Source: Pleodorina starrii (Eukaryota > Chlorophyta > Chlorophyceae > Chlamydomonadales > Volvocaceae). Taken from it: a DNA stretch of 64,000 bases. The DNA is taken from the NCBI GenBank assembly GCA_030267565.1, contig BRXU01000004.1, positions 3,230,501 to 3,294,500 of the forward strand. Reading direction: 5' to 3'. The translations under genes were made by a program, and so were the position numbers. Below the pieces are notes generated by a model. That model was not told where the DNA came from, did not search any database, and worked only from the letters and a program-made list of their open reading frames with translations. Positions 10,501 to 20,644 of the stretch are shown in pieces (positions within the stretch are counted from its first letter, which is position 1; every line of letters begins with the position of its first letter).

Positions 10501-13500
10501 CTCCGCCACCGCCCGTACGGCACCACCATGCAGCTGGGTGGCCCCCGACAGCGGGCTGAGTCTGCAGCAGCTGACGGAGGAGTCCTCCCTGGAGCAGATT
10601 GCGGTGTGGGCCGCAGCGGTGGGGCCGGCCAAGAGCACACTGGTCAGCTGGCAGCAGCAGCAGCAGCAGCAGGAGCAGGAGCAGGAGGAGGCGGAGAGCG
10701 GTAGCAGCGGCGGCCGCAGTGACGGAGTGGGGGTGGGGCGGTACGTGAGCTCGGGGCTGGTGGAGCGCTTCCACGCGCACGGGCTACAGGTAGGAGGGAG
10801 GGAGGGAGGGAGGGAGGGAGGGAGGGAGGGAGGGAGGGAGGGAGGGAGGGAGGGAGGGAGGGAGGGAGGGAGGGAGGGAGGGAGGGAGGGAGGGAGGGAG
10901 GGAGGGAGGGAGGGAGGGAGGGAGGGAGGGAGGGAGGGAGGGAGGGAGGGAGGGAGGGAGGGAGGGAGGGAGGGAGGGAGGGAGGGAGGGAGGGAGGGAG
11001 GGAGGGAGGGAGGGAGGGAGGGAGGGAGGGAGGGAGGGAGGGAGGGAGGGAGGGAGGGAGGGAGGGAGGGAGGGAGGGAGGGAGGGAGGGAGGGAGGGAG
11101 GGAGGGAGGGAGGGAGGGAGGGAGGGAGGGAGGGAGGGAGGGAGGGAGGGAGGGAGGGAGGGAGGGAGGGAGGGAGGGAGGGAGGGAGGGAGGGAGGGAG
11201 GGAGGGAGGGAGGGAGGGAGGGAGGGAGGGAGGGAGGGAGGGAGGGAGGGAGGGAGGGAGGGAGGGAGGGAGGGAGGGAGGGAGGGAGGGAGGGAGGGAG
11301 GGAGGGAGGGAGGGAGGGAGGGAGGGAGGGAGGGAGGGAGGGAGGGAGGGAGGGAGGGAGGGAGGGAGGGAGGGAGGGAGGGAGGGAGGGAGGGAGGGAG
11401 GGAGGGAGGGAGGGAGGGAGGGAGGGAGGGAGGGAGGGAGGGAGGGAGGGAGGGAGGGAGGGAGGGAGGGAGGGAGGGAGGGAGGGAGGGAGGGAGGGAG
11501 GGAGGGAGGGAGGGAGGGAGGGAGGGAGGGAGGGAGGGAGGGAGGGAGGGAGGGAGGGAGGGAGGGAGGGAGGGAGGGAGGGAGGGAGGGAGGGAGGGAG
11601 GGAGGGAGGGAGGGAGGGAGGGAGGGAGGGAGGGAGGGAGGGAGGGAGGGAGGGAGGGAGGGAGGGAGGGAGGGAGGGAGGGAGGGAGGGAGGGAGGGAG
11701 GGAGGGAGGGAGGGAGGGAGGGAGGGAGGGAGGGAGGGAGGGAGGGAGGGAGGGAGGGAGGGAGGGAGGGAGGGAGGGAGGGAGGGAGGGAGGGAGGGAG
11801 GGAGGGAGGGAGGGAGGGAGGGAGGGAGGGAGGGAGGGAGGAGGGAGGGAGGGAGGGAGGGAGGGAGGGAGGGAGGGAGGGAGGGAGGGAGGGAGGGAGG
11901 GAGGGAGGGAGGGAGGGAGGGAGGGAGGGAGGGAGGGAGGGAGGGAGGGAGGGAGGGAGGGAGGGAGGGAGGGAGGGAGGGAGGGAGGGAGGGAGGGAGG
12001 GAGGGAGGGAGGGAGGGAGGGAGGGAGGGAGGGAGGGAGGGAGGGAGGGAGGGAGGGAGGGAGGGAGGGAGGGAGGGAGGGAGGGAGGGAGGGAGGGAGG
12101 GAGGGAGGGAGGGAGGGAGGGAGGGAGGGAGGGAGGGAGGGAGGGAGGGAGGGAGGGAGGGAGGGAGGGAGGGAGGGAGGGAGGGAGGGAGGGAGGGAGG
12201 GAGGGAGGGAGGGAGGGAGGGAGGGAGGGAGGGAGGGAGGGAGAGGAGGGAGGGAGGGAGGGAGGGAGGGAGGGAGGGAGGGAGGGAGGGAGGGAGGGAG
12301 GGAGGGAGGGAGGAGGGAGGGAGGGAGGGAGGAGGGAGGGAGGGAGGGAGGGAGGGAGGGAGGGAAGGGAGGGAGGGAGGGAGGGAGGGAGGGAGGGAGG
12401 GAGGGAGGGAGGGAGGGAGGGAGGGAGGGAGGGAGGGAGGGAGGGAGGGAGGGAGGGAGGGAGGGAGGGAGGGAGGGAGGGAGGGAGGGAGGGAGGGAGG
12501 GAGGGAGGGAGGGAGGGAGGGAGGGAGGGAGGGAGGGAGGGAGGGAGGGAGGGAGGGAGGGAGGGAGGGAGGGAGGGAGGGAGGGAGGGAGGGAGGGAGG
12601 GAGGGAGGGAGGGAGGGAGGGAGGGAGGGAGGGAGGGAGGGAGGGAGGGAGGGAGGGAGGGAGGGAGGGAGGGAGGGAGGGAGGGAGGGAGGGAGGGAGG
12701 GAGGGAGGGAGGGAGGGAGGGAGGGAGGGAGGGAGGGAGGGAGGGAGGGAGGGAGGGAGGGAGGGAGGGAGGGAGGGAGGGAGGGAGGGAGGGAGGGAGG
12801 GAGGGAGGGAGGGAGGGAGGGAGGGAGGGAGGGAGGGAGGGAGGGAGGGAGGGAGGGAGGGAGGGAGGGAGGGAGGGAGGGAGGGAGGGAGGGAGGGAGG
12901 GAGGGAGGGAGGGAGGGAGGGAGGGAGGGAGGGAGGGAGGGAGGGAGGGAGGGAGGGAGGGAGGGAGGGAGGGAGGGAGGGATGGGAGGGAGGGAGGGAG
13001 GGAGGGAGGGAGGGAGGGAGGAGGGAGGGAGGGAGGGAGGGAGGGAGGGAGGGAGGGAGGGAGGGAGGGAGGGAGGGAGGGAGGGAGGGAGGGAGGGAGG
13101 GAGGGAGGGAGGGAGGGAGGGAGGGAGGGAGGGAGGGAGGGAGGGAGGGAGGGAGGGAGGGAGGGAGGAGGGAGGGAGGGAGGGAGGGAGGAGGGAGGGA
13201 GGGAGGGGAGGGAGGGAGGGAGGGAGGGAGGGAGGGAGGGAGGGAGGGAGGGAGGGAGGGAGGGAGGGAGGGAGGGAGGGAGGGAGGGAGGGAGGGAGGG
13301 AGGGAGGGAGGGAGGAGGGAGGGAGGGAGGGAGGGAGGGAGGGAGGGAGGGAGGGAGGGAGGGAGGGAGGGAGGGAGGGAGGGAGGGAGGGAGGGAGGGA
13401 GGGAGGGAGGGAGGGAGGGAGGGAGGGAGGGAGGGAGGGAGGGAGGGAGGGAGGGAGGGAGGGAGGGAGGGAGGGAGGGAGGGAGGGAGGGAGGGAGGGA

Positions 13501-16500
13501 GGGAGGGAGGGAGGGAGGGAGGGAGGGAGGGAGGGAGGGAGGAGGGAGGGAGGGAGGGAGGGAGGGAGGGAGGGAGGGAGGGAGGGAGGGAGGAGGGAGG
13601 GAGGGAGGGAGGGAGGGAGGGAGGGAGGGAGGGAGGGAGGGAGGGAGGGAGGGAGGGAGGGAGGGAGGGAGGGAGGGAGGGAGGGAGGGAGGGAGGGAGG
13701 GAGGGAGGGAGGGAGGGAGGGAGGGAGGGAGGGAGGGAGGGAGGAGGGAGGGAGGGAGGGAGGGAGGGAGGGAGGGAGGGAGGGAGGGAGGGAGGGAGGG
13801 AGGGAGGGAGGGAGGGAGGGAGGGAGGGAGGGAGGGAGGGAGGGAGGGAGGGAGGGAGGGAGGGAGGGAGGGAGGGAGGGAGGGAGGGAGGGAGGAGGGA
13901 GGGAGGGAGGGAGGGAGGGAGGGAGGGAGGGAGGGAGGGAGGGAGGGAGGGAGGGAGGGAGGGAGGGAGGGAGGGAGGGAGGGAGGGAGGGAGGGAGGGA
14001 GGGGAGGGAGGGAGGGAGGGAGGGAGGGAGGGAGGGAGGGAGGGAGGGAGGGAGGGAGGGAGGGAGGGAGGGAGGAGGGAGGGAGGGAGGGAGGGAGGGA
14101 GGGAGGGAGGGAGGGAGGGAGGGAGGGAGGGAGGGAGGGAGGGAGGGAGGGAGGGAGGGAGGGAGGGAGGGAGGGAGGGAGGGAGGGAGGGAGGGGGGAG
14201 GGAGGGAGGGGGGAGGGAGGGGGGAGGGAGGGAGGGAGGGAGGGGGGGAGGGAGGGAGGGAGGGAGGGGGGAGGGGAGGGAGGAGGGGAGGGAGGGAGGG
14301 AGGGAGGGAGGGGGGAGGGAGGGAGGGGGGGAGGGAGGGGGGAGGGAGGGAGGGGGGAGGGGGGAGGGAGGGGGGGAGGGAGGGAGGGGGGAGGGGGGAG
14401 GGAGGGAGGGAGGGGGGAGGGGGGAGGGGGGGAGGGAGGGGGGGAGGGAGGGGGGGGAGGGAGGGAGGGGGGAGGGGGGAGGGGAGGGAGGGGGGGAGGG
14501 AGGGAGGGAGGGAGGGAGGGGGGAGGGAGGGGGGAGGGAGGGAGGGGGGAGGGAGGGAGGGGGGAGGGGGAGGGAGGGGGGGGGAGGGGGAGGGGGGAGG
14601 GAGGGAGGGGAGGGAGGGGAGGGGAGGGGGGAGGGGGGAGGGGGGAGGGGGGAGGGAGGGGGGAGGGGAGGGGGGGAGGGAGGGAGGGGGGAGGGAGGGG
14701 AGGGGGGGAGGGGGGAGGGGGGAGGGAGGGGGGGAGGGAGGGGGGGAGGGAGGGAGGGGGGGAGGGGGAGGGAGGGGGGGGAGGGGGGAGGGGGAGGGGG
14801 GAGGGGGGGAGGGGGGAGGGGGGAGGGGGGGGGGAGGGAGGGGAGGGGGGAGGGAGGGGGGGGGAGGGGGGAGGGAGGGGGGAGGGAGGGGAGGGGGGAG
14901 GGGGGGGAGGGGGGGAGGGGGGAGGGGGGAGGGGGGGAGGGAGGGAGGGGGGAGGGGGGGGGAGGGGGGGAGGGGGGAGGGAGGGGAGGGAGGGGGGAGG
15001 GGGGAGGGGGGGAGGGGGGAGGGAGGGAGGGGGGAGGGGGGGAGGGGGGAGGGGGGAGGGGGGAGGGGGGAGGGGGGAGGGAGGGGGGGAGGGAGGGGGA
15101 GGGAGGGGGGAGGGAGGGGGGGGGAGGGAGGGGGGAGGGGGGAGGGGGGAGGGGGGAGGGAGGGAGGGGGGGGGAGGGGGGGAGGGAGGGAGGGGGGAGG
15201 GGGGAGGGAGGGGGGGAGGGGGGGGAGGGGGGGAGGGGGGGGGGGGGGAGGGGAGGGGGGAGGGGGGGGGAGGGAGGGGGGAGGGGGGAGGGGGGGGAGG
15301 GGGGAGGGGGGGAGGGGGGAGGGGGGAGGGGGGGGGGGGGGGAGGGGGGGGGAGGGGGGGGAGGGGGGGGGGGGAGGGAGGGGGGGGGAGGGAGGGGGGG
15401 AGGGGGGAGGGGAGGGGGGAGGGGGGGGGGAGGGGGGAGGGGGAGGGGGGGGGAGGGGGGGGAGGGGGGAGGGAGGGAGGGGGGGGAGGGGGGGGGGGGA
15501 GGGAGGGGGGAGGGGGGGAGGGGGGGGAGGGGGGAGGGGGGGAGGGGGGGGAGGGGGGGGGGGAGGGGGGAGGGGGGGAGGGAGGGGGGAGGGGGGGAGG
15601 GGGGAGGGGGGAGGGGGGGAGGGGGGAGGGGGGGAGGGGGGGAGGGAGGGGGGGGGGAGGGGGGAGGGGGGGAGGGGGGGGGGGGAGGGGGGGAGGGGGG
15701 GAGGGAGGGGGGGGGAGGGAGGGGGGGGAGGGGGGAGGGGGGGAGGGGGGAGGGGGGAGGGAGGGGGGGGGGAGGGGGGAGGGGGGAGGGGGGAGGGGGG
15801 GGGGAGGGGGGGGGGGAGGGGGGGGAGGGGGGAGGGAGGGGGGGAGGGGGGGGGGGGGGGGAGGGGGGGAGGGGGGAGGGGGGAGGGGGGAGGGGGGGAG
15901 GGGGGGGGGGAGGGAGGGGGAGGGGGGGGGGGAGGGGGGGAGGGGGGGAGGGGGAGGGGGGGGAGGGGGGAGGGGGGAGGGAGGGAGGGGGGGGGGGAGG
16001 GGGGGGGAGGGAGGGGGGAGGGGGAGGGGGGGGGGAGGGGGGAGGGGGGGGAGGGGGGGGGGGGAGGGGGGAGGGGAGGGGGGAGGGAGGGGGGGGGGGG
16101 GGAGGGGGGGGGGGGGGAGGGGGGGGGAGGGGGGGGAGGGGGGGGGGGGAGGGAGGGAGGGAGGAGGGAGGGGGGGGAGGGAGGGGGGAGGGGAGGGAGG
16201 GAGGGAGGGAGGGAGGGAGGGAGGGAGGAGGGAGGGAGGGAGGGAGGGAGGGAGGGAGGGAGGGAGGGAGGAGGGAGGGAGGGAGGGCGGGAGGGAGGGA
16301 GGGAGGGAGGGAGGGAGGGAGGGAGGGATGGAGGGAGGGAGGGAGGGAGGGAGGGAGGGAGGGAGGGAGGGAGGAGGGAGGGAGGGAGGGAGGGAGGAGT
16401 GAGGGAGGGAGGGAGGGAGGGAGGGAGGGAGGGAGGGAGGGAGGGAGGGAGGGAGGGAGGGAGGGAGGGAGGGAGGAGGGAGGGAGGGAGGGAGGGAGGG

Positions 16501-19296
16501 AGGGAGGGAGGGAGGGAGGGAGGGAGGGAGGGAGGGAGGGAGGGAGGGAGGGAGGGAGGGAGGGAGGGAGGGAGGGAGGGAGGGAGGGAGGGAGGGAGGA
16601 GGGAGGGAGGAGGGAGGGAGGGAGGGAGGGAGGGAGGGAGGGAGGGAGGGAGGGAGGGAGGGAGGGAGGGCGGGCGAGGGCGGGCGGGAGGGAGGGAGGG
16701 AGGGAGGGGGGGGAGGGGGGGGGAGGGAGGGGGGGGGAGGGGAGGGGGGAGGGGGGGAGGGGGGGAGGGGGGGGGGAGGGGGGCGGGGTGGGGGGGGGGG
16801 AGGGGCGGGGGAGGGGGGGGGGGGGAGGGGGGGGGGGGGGGGGGGGGGGGGAGGGGGGGGGGGGGGGGGGGGGGGGGGAGGGGGGAGGGGGGGAGGGGGG
16901 AGGGGGGGGGGGGGGAGGGGGGGGAGGGGGGAGGGGGGGGGGAGGGAGGGGGAGGGGGGAGGGGGGGGGGGGGGGAGGGGGGAGGGGGGGAGGGGGGGAG
17001 GGGGGGGGGGGGGGAGGGGGGGGGGGAGGGGGGGGGGGAGGGGGGAGGGGGGAGGGGGGGAGGGGGGAGGGGGAGGGGGGGGGGGGAGGGAGGGGGGGGG
17101 AGGGGGGGGGGGGGGGGGGCGGGGGGGGGGGTGGGGGAAGGGGGGGAGGGGGGGGGAGGGGGGGGGGGGTGGAGGGGGGGGGCTTTCGTGGGGGGGGGGG
17201 GGGGGGGTTGGAGGGGGGGGGGGGGGAGGGGGGCGGGGGGTGGGGGGGGCGGGGCGGGGGGGGGGGGGGGGGGGAGGGGGGGGGGGGGGGGGGGGGGGGG
17301 AGGGGGGGGGGAGGGGGGGGGGAGGGGGGGGGGGAGGGGGGGGGGGGGGGAGGGGGGGGGGAGGGGGGGGGGGAGGGGGGGAGGGGGGGGCGGGGGGGGG
17401 GGGGGGGGGAGGGGGGGGGGGGGGAGCCTGGTGGGGGGGGGGGGGGAGGGGGGGGGGGGAGGGGGGGGGGGGGGAGGGGGGGGGGGGAGGGGGGGGAGGG
17501 GGGGGGGGAGGGGGGGGGGAGGGGGGGGGAGGGGGGGGGGGGGGAGGGGGGAGGGGGGGGAGGGGGGGAGGGCGGGAGGGCGGGAGGGCGGGAGGGGGGA
17601 GGGCGAGGCGGGAGGGCGGGAGGGCGGGAGGGCGGGAGGGCGGGAGGGCGGTGAGGGCGGGAGGGCGGGAGGGCGGGAGGGCGGGAGGGGCGGGAGGGCG
17701 GGAGGGCGGGGGAGGGGGGAGGGCGGGAGGGCGGGAGGGGGGAGGGGGGGAGGGGGGAGGGGGGGAGGAGGGGGGGAGGGGGGGAGGGGGGGAGGGGGGC
17801 GGAGGGGGGGAGGGGGGGAGGGGGGGAGGGGGGGAGGGGGGGGGAGGAGGGGGGGAGGGGAGGAGGGGGGCAGGGGGGCAGGGGGGGAGGGGGGGAGGAG
17901 GGGGGGAGGGGGGGAGGAGGGGGGGAGGGGGGGAGGAGGGGGGGAGGGGGGGAGGGGGGGAGGCGGGGGGGAGGGGGGGAGGGGGGGGAGGGGGGGGAGG
18001 GAGGGGAGGTATGCGGGCGCGGGTGCGGGGCGGGTGCGGGGTAGGGCTTCCTGTTTGCGTTGGGTTGGGGTATCTGGGGCCCCCGGGGTTGCGAGGCGGG
18101 CTGGTCAGCAGGGGGAACCCCACAGCGCGGAAGAGGCGGGGGGCGAACTCCCGTGTCCCCTCATCCACTCGTCCCCTCATCGTGAGGGGTTGCGCCAGAG
18201 CGGTGGGAAATGAACAGGACGGGACCACAGGAGGGAGTGGATTTGGCCAGTTTGCTCGTGGCTTTCGCCCGGTCAGCCCCGCTGAGCCCCGCCCCGGCCC
18301 ACTTCATCCCGGTTGGCGCCCCCTTCCAGGCGCCCGGCTGACTTGCTGACCTCCGCGCCCGCCACTTGCCCCCACCCCCGCCCCTCAACCCCACCACCTT
18401 CCCGCTCCGTTCCGCTCCGTCCCGACCCGACTCGGCCGCAGGTGCACACCTACACGCTGCGCCCCGAGCCGCGCTTCTTCCTGCCTCACCTGCGACCTGA
18501 TGGCAGAGGGGGGGGCGGGGGCAGCGGCACCGACGGAGACGAAGACGACGAGGACGAGGGTGGGAAGGAGGACGCGGGGGTGACAGTGGCCGCTGAGTAC
18601 GACTTGTTGGTGGGCGGTGGGGCAGTGGCGGTGGATGCAGTGTTCGTGGACTACATGCCCTCGCTGATGGACTGGAGGGCGCACCACCGCAGCAGCGGCA
18701 GCGGTGGGGACAGCGGTGGGGACAGCGGTAGGCAGCAGCAACAGCAACATCAATCGAGTCGAAGGCCGGTACAGGGGAATGGGCGGGAGTTGCAAGGCCG
18801 AGAGCGGGGGCGGGAGCGGGGCAAGGGGCAGGGAGCGGCCCAGGGAGAGGGTCGAGGGAGGGCGGCGGAGGGGCCCGTGCAGGAGGGCACTGATGCCGGG
18901 GTCACAGGCGGCGATTGGGGCTGGAAGGCGATGCCCGGGGCAGGGGAAGGGGCGGGACCCCACCGGACGCAAGGGGCTGGTGCTGGGCGGGGTGATGCCC
19001 GGCGAGCGGGGCGGGCGGGGGACATTCAGCAGGAGGTGGAGAGGGGCAAGGGGAGGGGCAGGGGGAAGGAGCAGGAGAGGGAGGCGGGAGATGTGAGCGG
19101 TTCAGCGGGGAGGGCAGCTGCGGGGGGCCCAAGGGGGGCCGACAGTGGCGGCGTTGGGCTGGGGCGGGGGAGCTGGAGCGGGAGGGGCGGCGGGGGCAGG
19201 GGTTGGCTGGGCGGCGGCGGCTCGAGGGTTTGGAGCGAGGAGCTGCGGTGTACAGTGTACCGCCCGCCGCCTCCCCCGCAGCGGGAAGGAGAGTGA
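7522..19296 (+). CDS. Membrane-anchored glycerophosphodiester phosphodiesterase (GDPD)
   Basis: Exons: 7522-7588, 7670-7737, 8126-8579, 9166-9449, 9743-10011, 10534-10789, 18442-19296; every junction is GT-AG and in phase, giving about 750 residues. A single N-terminal membrane helix ([16 protein letters not shown], about residues 24-41) precedes an Ala-rich linker. The GDPD core starts at [18 protein letters not shown] (catalytic His about 175), has the metal ligands in FIECDVVL (Glu 202, Asp 204) and the second His in CRHEPN (about 217), then [11 protein letters not shown] and a late [13 protein letters not shown]. The plant-type form hydrolyses glycerophosphodiesters to glycerol-3-phosphate and an alcohol. 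One intron, 10790-18441, is filled by a GGGA/poly-G tract. The tail after about 18720 is low-complexity and Gly/Arg-rich; a donor at 18728 might remove it, so the C-terminus is the least certain part. Confidence 0.92.
10790..18441 (+). other. 7652-base intron of the GDPD gene
   Basis: The donor is CAG|GTAGGAGG at 10789/10790 and the acceptor CCGCAG|GTGCACACC at 18441/18442. The reading frame is phase 0 on both sides, and the joined protein (HAHGLQ then [12 protein letters not shown]) matches the expected continuous GDPD barrel. About 94 percent of the intron is a simple G-rich repeat; only the last ~430 bases (18011-18441) are ordinary sequence. The other introns of this gene are roughly 80-590 bases long. 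Confidence 0.93.
10792..18010 (+). repeat. 7.2 kb (GGGA)n / poly-G tract
   Basis: From about 10792 to 14200 the sequence is almost perfect GGGA, broken only by rare GGA, GGGGA, GGGAA or GGGAT variants. From about 14200 to 16150 it degenerates into GGGGGGA-type units. From 16150 to 16690 GGGA returns, with isolated C or T changes. From about 16700 to 17570 it is nearly poly-G with scattered A, including uninterrupted runs of about 20 G. From 17570 to 17740 a GGGAGGGC unit predominates, then GGGGGGA units to 18010. The strand asymmetry is total: hardly any C or T on the plus strand, which is also the coding strand. All very long frames in it are translations of the repeat and are not genes. Confidence 0.98.
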
Positions 19297-20644
19297 CGGG
19301 GGGGGGGGGCAGCTGCACAGCCACGGGGTGGGGGGTGCTTCTTGTGCTATTGGAGCGTTGGATGTGGGCTATCGAAGCTTCTCTGCACGCCCAGAATCAG
19401 CGCCGCTGCATCCTCATAAACAAAATAAACGAAAGTACGCTATCTGGCGCGCTCAAGGGTCTGCAAATGGACGTCTCGGGAAGGGCACTCTGCAGATACG
19501 AACCGAGGAGATGTAGAAAAGGTGCACGCCGGGGTATCAGAGGGCGAAGGCCCGGTGAGTGTCATAGTCCAGGACGGATGGAATGGAATGGGGTGTGCCT
19601 GCCTGCCTCTGCATGCATGCATGTCTGCATGTCTATCTGTCAGTGTGCCTCACGGCGCGTTATCGCTCGTGTGCCGCCAGGGGGCCATGTGCGCAGTCCG
19701 CCCATTCAGGCTCCAGGCTGCTCGTGCCCGGGCCGTCAGACTTCAACGGTGCGGCCCGTCAAGATCCCGGATCGGGGCTCCACACCAGCCACCGCAAACG
19801 CGTGCCCATCAGAAAAGAACACGATCCGGGGACCGCATTGGGTCCCCCTCGAGCAGTATACAACAACGTTACATTCCTCCCACCCTTCCTGGATCTCCAG
19901 CCCGATAAAACCCTTTCAAACACGTTCCAGTCACTTCGCAGCAGCAGCGCTGGTCAGTACACGCTCGTTCTGAAACAGAATGAGCGGATCAGGGCAGCGA
20001 AACAGAGGATCGCCTGCCGTTCTCCCCGGATGAAGTCTCGGGCCGGAGCAAGGGGAGCGCTGCACTCCTGAACCCGGCCACGGCTCGCCCCGCCCCACAC
20101 GGCCTCAACAATTCGCAAATCCTGCAAAATCCTGCGCGCGCGCACCACCCCCGAGCGCTGCCTGCGGTACTGCGGTTCAGCAGCCCTCCACCCCACCATG
20201 ATGATAACAATGACAGCAATATAATTGTTCTGCATTATCGTCCTTGACAGCAAAAAGGGGCACGACCCCGCTGCTACTGCTGCTGCTGCGCCTCCAGCCG
20301 CCGCACTCATCGCCACGCCCCTGTACTCCCCCCGCCGCCCCGCACTTCATCGCAATCATCTGAGGCCCTTTATGGACACCCTAGTCACAATACGCAGTCA
20401 CGTCGCAAGCTTCGCCTCGCTCCCAATCGCGACGATGCTCTCGACTATGTACACACCCGCCCTCGCCGCCACCTCCTCCTCCTCCTCCTCCTCCTCAGTA
20501 GCGCCGGCACAGCAGCAGCAACCCGCTCCGCTGCCCGCCCTACCGCCACGTTCCGCAGTCCCACGACCACCTCCCGCCTGCCTGCCGGCCGGTACCAGTG
20601 CCCGTCGGCCGCTGCCCTTCCTGCCCTCCGCAGCACCGCTATCA
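19297..20644. other. Convergent 3' region between GDPD and callose synthase
   Basis: Both neighbouring genes end here, so this should hold two 3' UTRs. A TGTAA motif on the minus strand at 19873-19869 could end the callose synthase transcript, about 770 bases beyond its stop. No other gene is supported. Short GCATGC/TGCATG-rich words occur near 19600-19640. Confidence 0.45.
19869..19873 (-). terminator. Candidate TGTAA poly(A) signal for callose synthase
   Basis: TGTAA on the minus strand downstream of the callose synthase stop. TGTAA is the usual polyadenylation signal in Chlamydomonas-type algae. It is a single pentamer, so the call is weak. Confidence 0.3.

Noticed and set aside
10792..14200. 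Possible telomeric or subtelomeric array
   Set aside because: The unit GGGA is not a telomere repeat of green algae (TTTTAGGG or TTTAGGG), and the tract is internal to a gene.
10283..18228. Very long open frames on both strands (up to about 2589 codons of REGG, PPSL or Gly repeats)
   Set aside because: They are translations of a 4-base or poly-G repeat, which stays open in every frame; the tract lies in an intron with clear splice sites.
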